Shown: positions 12,460 through 20,807 of the stretch, in pieces
Position numbering within the stretch: position 1 is the first letter of the stretch
How the letters are laid out: each line of letters starts with the position of its first letter
Source: Arachnia rubra
GTDB lineage: Bacteria > Actinomycetota > Actinomycetes > Propionibacteriales > Propionibacteriaceae
Direction: 5' to 3'
Length of the DNA stretch: 64,000 nt
NCBI RefSeq assembly: GCF_019973735.1
Contig: NZ_AP024463.1
Location: 1,550,001-1,614,000 of the forward strand
Translations under genes and position numbers: made by a program
The notes under the pieces: model-generated
What the model saw: the letters and a program-made list of their open reading frames with translations, nothing else
Databases searched by the model: none
Told to the model about the DNA's origin: nothing

Positions 12460-13056
12460 GTGCATATCCTGGTAACCGGGTTCGAGCCGTTCGGCGGCGA
12501 CGACGTCAACCCTTCCGCCGAGTTGGTCGCCCGCCTGCGTGGTGAGGTCGCCACCGCGGTCCTTCCGGTGGAGTTCGAAGCTCTGCGGGAGCTGGTCCCC
12601 GCACTGCTGGCCGAGCACCATCCCTCGCACGTGGTGTGCCTTGGATTGTCAGGCCGCGCTACCGGGCTGACCCTTGAGCGCGTGGCCCTCAACCTGGCCG
12701 ACGCCCGCATCCCGGACAACGCAGGGCATCAGCCCATCGACCAGAGCATCGTCCCGGACGGCCCTGCGGCCCGGTTCGTCACCCTGCCTGTCAAGGCGAT
12801 GTTCAAGTCCCTCCTGGAAACCAGCATTCCCGCAGAACTCTCGCTCAGCGCCGGAAGCTATGTCTGCAACGCCCTGCTCTACCTCATGCTGCACGAGGCG
12901 GATCGGATACCGGCGCAGCGGAGCCCCAGGTGTGGGTTCATTCATGTCCCGCCTGCCGGCGTCCTGGGTCTTGACTCTCAGGAGAGGGGCCTGAGAGCTG
13001 CTCTGAGGCAGGTCGGTGCACCCGAGATGCACGTCGCTGAGGGAGCCCTTGACTGA
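12460..13056 (+). CDS. pcp: Pyroglutamyl-peptidase I
   Basis: A cytosolic cysteine peptidase (C15) that removes N-terminal pyroglutamate. From GTG 12460 the 198-residue product begins VHILVTGFEPFGG, the family's opening. The catalytic triad is visible: Glu73 in TLERVALN, Cys136 in SAGSYVCN, and His162 in GFIHVPP. The DARIPDN segment is also conserved. The longer upstream reading (from 12331) lacks family similarity and would run over the divergent sirtuin promoter. It ends 61 bp before hisA. Confidence 0.93.
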   Translation: MHILVTGFEPFGGDDVNPSAELVARLRGEVATAVLPVEFEALRELVPALLAEHHPSHVVCLGLSGRATGLTLERVALNLADARIPDNAGHQPIDQSIVPDGPAARFVTLPVKAMFKSLLETSIPAELSLSAGSYVCNALLYLMLHEADRIPAQRSPRCGFIHVPPAGVLGLDSQERGLRAALRQVGAPEMHVAEGALD

Positions 13057-13103
13057 TCTTTAACCCCGGCTGATGGCTGCTATCCCGCAGCCCGCCTTAG
13101 CGG

Positions 13104-13109
13104 TAGGGT
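13104..13109 (+). promoter_or_regulatory. Candidate leaderless -10 box for hisA
   Basis: TAGGGT ends 8 nt before the GTG at 13118. It could give hisA and the coupled cassette downstream their own promoter after the sirtuin/pcp interruption. Confidence 0.35.
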
Positions 13110-13117
13110 TGCGCGTC

Positions 13118-13864
13118 GTGGAAGCATTGCAGTTGTTGCCCGCGGTGGATGTTCAGGGTGGTCAGGCCGTCCAGCTCGTCCAAGGAATTGCGGGAACCCA
13201 GAAGGAGTTCGGGGATCCGCTTTCCGCGGCACTCAGGTGGCAGGAGGAGGGTGCAGCCTGGATCCATCTGGTCGACCTCGATGCGGCTTTCGGGCGTGGC
13301 TCCAACGCGGACCTGCTGGCCGGCATCATCAGCAGGCTCGACGTCAATGTGGAACTCTCCGGCGGAATCAGGGATGACGAGTCCCTGAACAGGGCTCTTG
13401 CAACCCGATGCCGCCGGGTCAACATCGGGACCGCTGCTCTCGAGCGGCCAGAGTGGTGCGAGCAGATCATCGAACGCCACGGTGACCGGGTGGCCATCGG
13501 CCTGGACGTCCGCGGGGAGCGCATCGCCGCCCGCGGCTGGACAACGGAGGGCGGGCCATGGGCTGAAACCCTCGACCGCCTGGCTGCGGCAGGCTGCCAG
13601 CGTTTCGTCGTCACCGATGTCAACTCCGACGGTATGCTCACCGGCCCCAACCTGGAGCTGCTGGACGAGGTCTGCGCCCGCACCAGCGCCGCCGTGATCG
13701 CCTCAGGTGGTGTTTCCTCGCTCGACGACCTGCGCGCGCTGCGAGCTCTCGTCCGTGACGGCGTGGAGGGCGCGATCGTGGGGACCGCACTCTATCTGGG
13801 CCGGTTCACCCTCGCCGAGGCCCTGGAGGCCGCTGGGCCACAGCTGGCTGGGGGCGTGGCATGA
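13118..13864 (+). CDS. hisA: HisA / PriA-type isomerase with Gln at the conserved Arg19 position
   Basis: A TIM-barrel Amadori isomerase that converts ProFAR to PRFAR. In many actinobacteria the orthologue PriA also does the TrpF reaction. From GTG 13118 it has 248 residues. Asp11 (PAVDV) and Asp167 (VTDVNSDGM) are the expected acid/base pair. Whole segments ([39 protein letters not shown]) read like mycobacterial PriA. The usual G-R-A-V-R-L segment is G-Q-A-V-Q-L here, so the conserved Arg19 is Gln19. Its stop TGA overlaps an ATG (13861) that opens the next cassette. Confidence 0.92.
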   Translation: MEALQLLPAVDVQGGQAVQLVQGIAGTQKEFGDPLSAALRWQEEGAAWIHLVDLDAAFGRGSNADLLAGIISRLDVNVELSGGIRDDESLNRALATRCRRVNIGTAALERPEWCEQIIERHGDRVAIGLDVRGERIAARGWTTEGGPWAETLDRLAAAGCQRFVVTDVNSDGMLTGPNLELLDEVCARTSAAVIASGGVSSLDDLRALRALVRDGVEGAIVGTALYLGRFTLAEALEAAGPQLAGGVA

Positions 13865-13888
13865 GCCTCGTCCCCCGCACCAGCTTCG

Positions 13889-16213
13889 GTGCCTCCGAGT
13901 CGACACGCCTCCACACCCCCCCCGCTCCTGACCGGCCGGATTGCCGAGCTCCTCGCCGGCAAGAAAATCGCAATGACAGGTGTCACCGGTTTCATCGGTG
14001 AGCAGATGCTCTGGAAATTTCTCACCGAGTGCCCCGACACGACCACCGCGGTGCTAGTGCGGCGCAAGGGCTCCCTGTCCGCGGCAGACCGCGTGGCCTC
14101 GCTGCTGAAGAAGAAGATTTTCAAGGACATCGTCGCCAAGGCCGGATCCGTCGAGGGGCTGCTGGCCAGCCGGATAGAGGTGATCGAGGCAGACCTGCCC
14201 GACGCGCCAGAACTGCCGCGTGACATCGACGTGCTGGTGCACTGCGCCGGGGATGTCTCCTTCGACCCGCCCATCGACTCAGCCTTCAAAACCAATGTGC
14301 TCGGCACCAAGGCGTTGCTGACGCGGTTCCGTGAATCCTGCTCCGATGCCGACGGGAACCTGGTACGCATCCCGCACTACGTCCACATCTCGACCGCCTA
14401 CACCGCGGGCCGGCGCAGGGGACCGATTCCCGAGACGGCGCATCCCCACGAGGTGGACTACGAGGCCGAGACCCGAGCCGCGCTCGCGATGGCCGAGAGC
14501 GTCGAGGCACGTTCCCGGACCTCCGAGCAGCTGGCTGTGCTGCGCAAGGAAGCAGAGAAACTACACCGCCGGGCCGGGTACCTGACCACCAGTGAGGACA
14601 CCGAGCGGCGGCGCCTGGCATGGGTCAAGAAGGAGCTGATCGCCGCTGGCACGGAGCGGGCCCGTTCGCTCGGCTGGACTGACGTCTACACCTTCGCGAA
14701 GGCGATGGGGGAGGCCGTCGTGGTGGACCTGTGCCGTGACATGCGGGTCTCGATCGTCCGCCCGGCCATCGTGGAGTCCTCCCTGAGGGATCCGTACCCC
14801 GGCTGGATCGAGGGTTTCAAGATGGCCGACCCGATCATCCTGGCGTATGGCCGGGGCCAGTTGCCCGAGTTTCCGGCCTCCCCGGACTCCGTCATCGACA
14901 TCATCCCCTGCGACTATGTCGTCAACACCATCGCCGCGGTCTGCGCGACCCAGCCGGAGGTGGGAGAGGCTGAGTTCTATCACTGCTCCTCAGGGGCCAG
15001 GAATCCCCTGACCTTTCGTGGTATCTACGAGCACATCCGCTCCTACTTCTCGGCGCACCCCTACATCGAGGGGCAAGGGTCCCACCAGCTGGCGAGCTGG
15101 GATTTTCCCGGCCCCGAGCCGGTGGAGCGGAAGCTGTGGCTCGCCGGTAAGGGCGTCGCGATCGGCAACCGGCTGCTGAGCTTCGCTCCCCGGGGCAAGA
15201 GGACCCTCGCCGCGGCCCGGGCACTCGATAAGACGGCCAAGCAACTGGAGTTCCTGAACAAATACCTGAGCCTCTATGGCGAGTACCTGCAGTCCGAGCT
15301 CCACTTCGTCGACGACTGCACCCTGGCGCTGCACAACAGCCTTCACGAGGACGACCGTGCGGCGTTCGGCTTCGACTCGGCGGACCTGGACTGGCATCAC
15401 TACATAGAGGAGGTGCACGTCCCCGCCATCACCGGTCCTGTGCGACGCCTCGAGGCCGCCCGCCGTCGTCGCAAGGCTCGTTCTACGACCTATAAAGGCC
15501 TGAAGCCTACAGAGCCCGGGACCGTGCTGGCAGCCTTCGACCTCGATGGCACCGTGATGACCACGAACGTGATCGAGACCTACCTGTGGTTGCGGCTTCC
15601 AGAGCTGTCGCTGGTGCAGCGGGCAGGGGAACTGATGAGGGTGGCGGCCCAGCTGCCCAACTACCTGGGAGCCGAGCGCAAGGACCGTGGGGTGTTCCTC
15701 CGGCAGGTCTATCGCCGCTACGAGGGCGCCCGGCTGGCCGAGCTGGAACGTGTCGTCGACGAACAGCTCACGCCGTTCGTGCTGGACCGGACCTCTCCCG
15801 AAGCGGTGCGGCGCATCCGGGAGCACCGGGAGGCGGGGCACACGACGATCCTGATCACCGGTGTCATCCGTCCTCTGACCAGGCCCTTCGAGGGGCTGTT
15901 CGATCACATCATCGCGGCCGACCTGGCAACAGGCCCTGACGGGGTGTGTACGGGTTTCCTGACTGGGCCGCCCATGGTCGGTGACTCACGGGCGGCCTGG
16001 CTCACCCACTACGCGGGCCTGCACGGGATAGACCTCAAGGCGTCTTTCGCCTATGCCGACAGCCACGTCGACCTGCCCATGCTCCGCACCGTGGGGAATC
16101 CTGTGGCAGTCAGTCCCGACATCGGCCTGATGCGGGCCGCCAGGGAATCCGGCTGGTCCATCATCGACTGGCCCTCCCATGCCCTACAGCCCAGATGGAA
16201 GATGCCGTCATGA
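13889..16213 (+). CDS. Fatty acyl-CoA reductase-like SDR fused to a HAD-IB phosphatase
   Basis: The protein has 774 residues from GTG 13889. Residues about 25-390 are a NAD_binding_4 extended SDR (fatty acyl-CoA reductase type). The Rossmann motif TGVTGFIG is at 30-37, DVLVHCAGDVSFD follows, HISTAYTAG precedes the active site, and Tyr267-x-x-x-Lys271 (YTFAK) is intact. Residues about 545-765 are a HAD-IB phosphatase with FDLDGT (Asp551/Asp553), TTILITG and YADSHVDLPML (Asp724/Asp728). It probably reduces an acyl thioester and dephosphorylates a related product; substrates are unknown. GTG 13889 has no ribosome site. ATG 13861, which overlaps the hisA stop and follows a G-rich stretch, is out of frame by one base because of a C8 run at 13916-13923. 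Confidence 0.85.
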   Translation: MPPSRHASTPPPLLTGRIAELLAGKKIAMTGVTGFIGEQMLWKFLTECPDTTTAVLVRRKGSLSAADRVASLLKKKIFKDIVAKAGSVEGLLASRIEVIEADLPDAPELPRDIDVLVHCAGDVSFDPPIDSAFKTNVLGTKALLTRFRESCSDADGNLVRIPHYVHISTAYTAGRRRGPIPETAHPHEVDYEAETRAALAMAESVEARSRTSEQLAVLRKEAEKLHRRAGYLTTSEDTERRRLAWVKKELIAAGTERARSLGWTDVYTFAKAMGEAVVVDLCRDMRVSIVRPAIVESSLRDPYPGWIEGFKMADPIILAYGRGQLPEFPASPDSVIDIIPCDYVVNTIAAVCATQPEVGEAEFYHCSSGARNPLTFRGIYEHIRSYFSAHPYIEGQGSHQLASWDFPGPEPVERKLWLAGKGVAIGNRLLSFAPRGKRTLAAARALDKTAKQLEFLNKYLSLYGEYLQSELHFVDDCTLALHNSLHEDDRAAFGFDSADLDWHHYIEEVHVPAITGPVRRLEAARRRRKARSTTYKGLKPTEPGTVLAAFDLDGTVMTTNVIETYLWLRLPELSLVQRAGELMRVAAQLPNYLGAERKDRGVFLRQVYRRYEGARLAELERVVDEQLTPFVLDRTSPEAVRRIREHREAGHTTILITGVIRPLTRPFEGLFDHIIAADLATGPDGVCTGFLTGPPMVGDSRAAWLTHYAGLHGIDLKASFAYADSHVDLPMLRTVGNPVAVSPDIGLMRAARESGWSIIDWPSHALQPRWKMPS
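13916..13923 (+). repeat. C8 homopolymer near the start of the reductase/phosphatase fusion gene
   Basis: Eight consecutive C. With seven C, ATG 13861 would read [20 protein letters not shown], then PLLTGRIAELL in the frame of the main protein. With eight C that frame is lost and only GTG 13889 opens the gene. It could be a slippage site, a polymorphism or a sequence error. Confidence 0.9.
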
Positions 16214-17727
16214 CCCGTCCTGGTTTCGTCCTGAAGGTTGATGACCGCACGCCGCCGCTGCTGACTCTCTCAGGGGGCAGCTACGAGTTGCAGCGTTTCC
16301 CTATGGGAACCCAGGTGGTCTATGCGCCACAGCCCGTTCCCTCGCTGGACCCGGTGGGACTGATCGAAGGCGCCTTGGCCAATCCGGTCGGCTGCGAGCC
16401 GCTCGTCGGGTTGCTGCGCCCGGGTATGAAACTGACCATCGTCGTGGGCAATGTCGACCCGGTGCTGCCGAGAATGCGCTTCGACATCAGGCGCAGCATT
16501 CTTGAACGCCTTCTCGAGCACGCTGCCCGGACGCGGGTGGACGATGTCGCCATCGTGGTGGCCGGGGGCCTTGGTCCGCGTTGGAGCGGCCAGGACATCG
16601 TCGAGGTCCTCGGAGACCGGGTGGCCTCCTCGTTCCTACCCGACGCGATGATCACCAGCCACGATGTGATGTCGAAAGATCTGGTCACGGTGGCCACGGT
16701 GGGTGGTGAGCCGGTGCGCCTGAACGCCCGGGCCGCGGAGTCGGACCTGGTGATAGCCGTCGATGTCTGCCACGGCCCGCACGAGCAGATGCTGCTCGCC
16801 ACCGGGGCGACGGACGTGGCCACCATCAATCGCATAAGTGGGTTCTCCGGCAGCGAGCCGGCGCGCCGCGAGGTGGCCGCCGCGATCCATCAGGCAGTAC
16901 CCGTATTCGCGATCACCGCGGTGGCCGGTCAGCCTTATCTCGGCCGCAGCCTCCGTTTCCTGAACCACCGTGAATGGGAGTGGCGGCTTCCGGAGCAGGT
17001 GGCTTACGCCACCGCCCGCCAGCTCACCGCAGCCCTGCCGCGGCAAGTCACCCAAAAGCTCTACGCGTCGCCCCGCGCCGATTATGAGCTCTGCGACGTG
17101 GTCGGCGGCACCCCCGGGCAGGTGTCGCCACGTGCCGCGGAGGTGTGGCGTGCAGCAAATGCTGTGCCGACGCCACGAACGGACATCCTGATCACCTCGG
17201 TGTGGGGCAGCAGCTTCGATGTGGGAGACGCCATCGGCTCACCCATCAACGCCTCTCATCAGGCTCTGCTCGCCGGTTCCGGAATCGGCGAGCAGCAGCC
17301 GCTGCTTCGTGATGGCGGCATGCTGATCGCGTTCCATCCCCTGAGCCAGGTGTTCCCGAACCGCCTTCTGGCCCCTGCCGCTGACTTCTTCGCCAAGGTG
17401 CTGCCGGCGACGAGGGAGCCTGCAGAGATCCGAGAGCGATTCGAGCGGCAGGCGCTGTTCGACGACTGGTATCTCAAGCTCTATCGGGACCACAACGCCT
17501 GGCATCCGCTTGCGGTCTTCCACACCTGGTATGCGATCTGCCGGGCCATCGGGCGGCTGAGCGGGGTCATCTGGGTCGGAGCCGACCGGCAGACCGCCCA
17601 TGTCCTCGGGCAGCGGGCAGCCACCACCTTGGACGATGCCCTGGAACTGGCCCGCGAGGTGGTCGGAGAGCAGGCGGAGAGCACCTATCTGCATGGGCCT
17701 GGGCGGATCTCTGGGGAGCCGCGGTGA
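16210..17727 (+). CDS. Divergent lactate-racemase (LarA/DUF2088)-like protein
   Basis: The protein has 505 residues from ATG 16210, which overlaps the previous stop by 4 bp. The LarA N-terminal fold is recognisable: LTIVVGNVDPVLPR near 75-88, VAIVVAGGLG (113-122), SHDVMSKDLV (150-159) and PVRLNARAAESDLVIAVDV (168-186) with a following GPHE. By eye, the GLHR His of LarA is Gly122, and the cofactor-anchoring Lys of the VNK segment falls on Ala173; His151 and His191 remain. It is also longer than LarA, which has about 425 residues. It may not be a nickel-pincer racemase. Its place in a lipid-type cassette suggests work on a 2-hydroxy acid or a structural role; this is inference. Confidence 0.75.
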   Translation: MTRPGFVLKVDDRTPPLLTLSGGSYELQRFPMGTQVVYAPQPVPSLDPVGLIEGALANPVGCEPLVGLLRPGMKLTIVVGNVDPVLPRMRFDIRRSILERLLEHAARTRVDDVAIVVAGGLGPRWSGQDIVEVLGDRVASSFLPDAMITSHDVMSKDLVTVATVGGEPVRLNARAAESDLVIAVDVCHGPHEQMLLATGATDVATINRISGFSGSEPARREVAAAIHQAVPVFAITAVAGQPYLGRSLRFLNHREWEWRLPEQVAYATARQLTAALPRQVTQKLYASPRADYELCDVVGGTPGQVSPRAAEVWRAANAVPTPRTDILITSVWGSSFDVGDAIGSPINASHQALLAGSGIGEQQPLLRDGGMLIAFHPLSQVFPNRLLAPAADFFAKVLPATREPAEIRERFERQALFDDWYLKLYRDHNAWHPLAVFHTWYAICRAIGRLSGVIWVGADRQTAHVLGQRAATTLDDALELAREVVGEQAESTYLHGPGRISGEPR

Positions 17728-18464
17728 TCACCTGGTTCTCGGACATGCTGGGGTTCGCGCGCATGGGTTTCGGGCTCAGGCAGCGGCGTCCAGCCGATGC
17801 TCCCGAACCTGTCGGGCGGCGGCGCAACCGCCTGGCGCGTTCGGATCTCAGTGAGACCCCCAGCCTGCTGAATCCGCTGACCTGGCGGCTGGAGTACCAG
17901 GTGGCCGGGCTTGATTCGCTTCCCGGGCTAGAGGGGCCGGTCGTTTTTGCCGTGAATGAGCAGGGCCCCCTGGACTGGCAGGTCCTGAAGGCCGTCCTGC
18001 CCTCCCGGCTGCGCACCACCAATCGCAGTGTCAGCCGTGCCCTGCGGAAGGGGCGCAGCATCGTCGTCTTCTCCGCTCCCTCACGCGTCGACGGTGGGGT
18101 GGGGGAGTTCACCGCCCTGCCGGCGGAGCTTGCGAACGAGCACAATGTACCGATCGTACCGGTCGCGGTGGTTGGCACATTCAAACTGAACGAGGTGCTG
18201 AAACTCGCCCTGCAACGCCGTCCCCGCGTCTCGGTGCGTTTCGGCTCTCCCATCTATACACGCGGGCAGTCGGTCGCGGAGACGACCGCCATGGTGCAGG
18301 GAGCCGTGGGTGCGTTGTTCCACTGCGGAGAACTATCCTGGTGGGCAGTCCAGAGCCGCACCCCTCTGGCCAGTGGTGAGCTGATGCCCCGGTGGCGCAG
18401 GCTCTGGCAGCAGACGGCTCCGCGGCCCAGTCGGCGCCGCCGTATCTGGAAGAGCGATGGCTGA
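17724..18464 (+). CDS. PlsC-like acyltransferase homologue with degenerate catalytic motifs
   Basis: The protein has 246 residues; GTG 17724 overlaps the previous stop by 4 bp. The PlsC/LPLAT layout is visible: a strand GPVVFAVNEQGPLDW (71-85) at the motif I position, RALRKGRSIVVFSAPSRVDGG (105-125) at motif III and VPIVPVAVVG (142-151) at motif IV. The essential motif I N-H-x4-D is N78-E79-x4-D84, so the catalytic His is Glu. The motif III F-P-E-G-T-R is F-S-A-P-S-R. The C-terminus is Arg-rich. It may be catalytically inactive or do a different reaction. No full transmembrane helix is evident. Third gene of the coupled cassette. Confidence 0.75.
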   Translation: MITWFSDMLGFARMGFGLRQRRPADAPEPVGRRRNRLARSDLSETPSLLNPLTWRLEYQVAGLDSLPGLEGPVVFAVNEQGPLDWQVLKAVLPSRLRTTNRSVSRALRKGRSIVVFSAPSRVDGGVGEFTALPAELANEHNVPIVPVAVVGTFKLNEVLKLALQRRPRVSVRFGSPIYTRGQSVAETTAMVQGAVGALFHCGELSWWAVQSRTPLASGELMPRWRRLWQQTAPRPSRRRRIWKSDG

Positions 18465-18473
18465 GGAGGAGCT

Positions 18474-19424
18474 GTGGACGTCTATATCGAGAACCATCTT
18501 GAGTGGCGCCTCCTCAGCCAGGACGATTGGGAGGAGATGTTTTCCCTGCGCACCCAGCTTGAGGCGCTGGATGACTCAGTGCTGCCGGCTATCGACCGGG
18601 TAATCGGCGGAGCCGACCAGGCGATCACGCAGGGCGATGCCGTGGGGGGCTGGGACTCCTATGGCAGCATGTCGGCCTTCGGGTGGAATATCCACGAACC
18701 GGGGACCCGTCCCGCGAAGATCTTCCTGCTCGGCGGAGTCCATCCGACCCACCGGTACCAGGGCATCGGACGTGCGCTCCTGGCCTGGCAGGAGGAGCGG
18801 GCGCTTGCCTGGCGGGATGAGCATCACCCCAGGGAACCGGTCTGGCTCGGTTCGTACGTGGAGGCGGATCAGACCTGCTTGAGACATCTGCTCGAACAAC
18901 GTGGTTTCCAGGTGGAACGCTACTTCTTCGACATGCACAGGGAACTGTTCAACCTGCCCCGGCCGCATGACGTGCCCGGCGTGGTGTTCGAGAGTTTTTC
19001 CTCTGGGCGCAGCCGCCAGGTGCTGCAGCTGCACAATGCCTGCTTTAGCGCCCGGATCGACGAGACAACCTGGGATGACTCGCTCGCGGAGGAGACGTTC
19101 CGGGCCGACTGGTCATGGGTTGCTGTCAGCGACGATCAGGTCATCGGGTACTGCCTGTCGGGAACCGATGACGCGGCAGGACTGGATGGGGTCATGGAGG
19201 GCTGGTGTGACAGGCTCGGAGTGGCGAGGGGACACCGTCACAAGGGGATCGCCGAAGCGCTGCTTGCCCGGTCCCTGCACTCCATGGCGGCCTCGGGCTG
19301 TCCCGCTGCGGGAATCGGGGTTGACACCCGAAACCGGGCGGTGGCCGACTGGCTCCACCGGGTGCTGGGCTATGAGGAACGTGACGGTGTCACCCTTCTT
19401 GGCAAGAGCATCCCTGCGGCTTGA
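18474..19424 (+). CDS. GNAT acetyltransferase with two tandem domains
   Basis: The protein has 316 residues with two GNAT folds, an arrangement also seen in mycothiol synthase-like proteins. The N-terminal acetyl-CoA motif is GGVHPTHRYQGIGRALL (about 92-108). The C-terminal motif is LGVARGHRHKGIAEALL (about 243-259), followed by the typical GVDTRNRAVADWLHRVLGY segment. GTG 18474 follows AGGAGGA (18464-18470), just after the acyltransferase stop. It may be cotranscribed with the cassette. The substrate is unknown. Confidence 0.85.
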   Translation: MDVYIENHLEWRLLSQDDWEEMFSLRTQLEALDDSVLPAIDRVIGGADQAITQGDAVGGWDSYGSMSAFGWNIHEPGTRPAKIFLLGGVHPTHRYQGIGRALLAWQEERALAWRDEHHPREPVWLGSYVEADQTCLRHLLEQRGFQVERYFFDMHRELFNLPRPHDVPGVVFESFSSGRSRQVLQLHNACFSARIDETTWDDSLAEETFRADWSWVAVSDDQVIGYCLSGTDDAAGLDGVMEGWCDRLGVARGHRHKGIAEALLARSLHSMAASGCPAAGIGVDTRNRAVADWLHRVLGYEERDGVTLLGKSIPAA

Positions 19425-19480
19425 GCTAAGCTCACCCAAGCAGACAAGCAGAAATGACCTCTAACCTAAGGGCGGGATGA

Positions 19481-20254
19481 ATGAGCGGCCACTCTAAATG
19501 GGCGACGACCAAACACAAGAAGGCGGTCATCGACGCCAAGCGCGGCAAGCTGTTCGCCAAGTTAATCAAGAACGTGGAGGTGGCTGCACGGATCGGCGGC
19601 GGGGATCCCAGCGGTAACCCGACACTCTATGACGCCATCCAGAAGGCTAAGAAGTCCAGCGTCCCCAATGACAACATCGACCGGGCCGTCAAACGTGGCT
19701 CCGGGGCGATCTCCGGTGGCGCCGACTACGAGACGATCATGTATGAGGCCTACGGTCCCTCGGGCATCGCCATCCTGATCGAGTGCCTGACCGACAATCG
19801 GAACCGTTCTGCCTCGGATGTGCGTGTCTCGGTCACCCGCAATGGCGGCACGATGGCCGATGTCGGCTCGGTGCAGCGCCTGTTCGCCCGCAAGGGGGTC
19901 GTCGTGGTCCCCAAACAGCAGGATGGCCGGGAGATCTTAGAGGACGACCTGCTGGAGGCGGCTCTCGAGGCAGGCCTGGAGGAGGTCAGCGACGAGGGCG
20001 AGTCCTGGGAGGCCATCTGTGATCCGAGTGACACCGTGGAGGTTCGCAAGGCGGTCGAGTCGGCGGGTTTCGACTATGACTCCTCGGAGGTGCAATTCGT
20101 TGCCTCCTTCGACCAGGAGGTCGACACCGTGGAGGTCGCGCAGAAGATATTCCGGATCATCGACGCCCTCGAAGACTCTGACGACGTCCAGAACGTGTTC
20201 ACCAACCTCGACCTCACACCGGAGGTGGCCGCGGCCCTCGAGTCTGAGGATTGA
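19481..20254 (+). CDS. yebC: YebC/PmpR-family protein
   Basis: The 257-residue product opens [20 protein letters not shown], which is diagnostic for the family, and continues with [20 protein letters not shown]. YebC proteins are linked to transcription control and, more recently, to relief of ribosome stalling at proline-rich sequences. It heads the ruvCAB genes, as in most actinobacteria. A TAACCT (19462-19467) upstream could be a -10 giving a very short leader. Confidence 0.93.
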   Translation: MSGHSKWATTKHKKAVIDAKRGKLFAKLIKNVEVAARIGGGDPSGNPTLYDAIQKAKKSSVPNDNIDRAVKRGSGAISGGADYETIMYEAYGPSGIAILIECLTDNRNRSASDVRVSVTRNGGTMADVGSVQRLFARKGVVVVPKQQDGREILEDDLLEAALEAGLEEVSDEGESWEAICDPSDTVEVRKAVESAGFDYDSSEVQFVASFDQEVDTVEVAQKIFRIIDALEDSDDVQNVFTNLDLTPEVAAALESED

Positions 20255-20259
20255 TCGTC

Positions 20260-20265
20260 TACAAT
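20260..20265 (+). promoter_or_regulatory. Candidate leaderless -10 box for ruvC
   Basis: TACAAT ends 8 nt before ATG 20274 and no Shine-Dalgarno is present in the 19-bp yebC-ruvC gap. Confidence 0.4.
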
Positions 20266-20273
20266 CCGAACTG

Positions 20274-20807
20274 ATGTTCGAGAAGAAGCGCATTCTGGGG
20301 ATCGACCCTGGTCTCACCCGGTGCGGCATTGGCGTGGTCGAGGGCACGGTGGGACGTCCCCCGCTGTTCGTGGCCGTCGGGGTGGTCCGCACGAGCCCGG
20401 ACCTGGACCTAGCGCATCGGCTGCTGCAGGTCGAGTCGGGGCTGGAACGGTGGTTCATGGACCATCGTCCCGATGTGGTGGCGATCGAACGTGTGTTCGC
20501 CCAGCACAACACGGCCTCTGTGATAGACACCGCCCAGGCCGCCGGTGTCGCGGCTTTGGTGGCTGCCCGGCGGGGACTCCCCGTCACCTTCCACACACCC
20601 AGTGAGGTGAAGGCTGCCATCACCGGATCAGGACGGGCTGACAAGTCACAAGTGACCTCCATGGTCACCACGGTCCTGAAACTCAGCGCACCGCCCAGGC
20701 CCGCCGACGCAGCTGACGCCTTGGCGCTGGCGGTCTGTCACGCGTGGCGTGGCGGCCATACCAACCGGTACGCGGCCCTGGTCGCGGCGGCGAGAGGAAA
20801 ACGATGA
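20274..20807 (+). CDS. ruvC: Holliday junction resolvase RuvC
   Basis: A dimeric endonuclease that cuts Holliday junctions with RuvAB. The 177-residue product begins [18 protein letters not shown]. The acidic active-site residues are visible in [15 protein letters not shown] and the C-terminal [16 protein letters not shown] segment. The frame is open further upstream inside yebC, but ATG 20274 gives the family start. The stop overlaps the ruvA ATG by 4 bp. Confidence 0.95.
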   Translation: MFEKKRILGIDPGLTRCGIGVVEGTVGRPPLFVAVGVVRTSPDLDLAHRLLQVESGLERWFMDHRPDVVAIERVFAQHNTASVIDTAQAAGVAALVAARRGLPVTFHTPSEVKAAITGSGRADKSQVTSMVTTVLKLSAPPRPADAADALALAVCHAWRGGHTNRYAALVAAARGKR

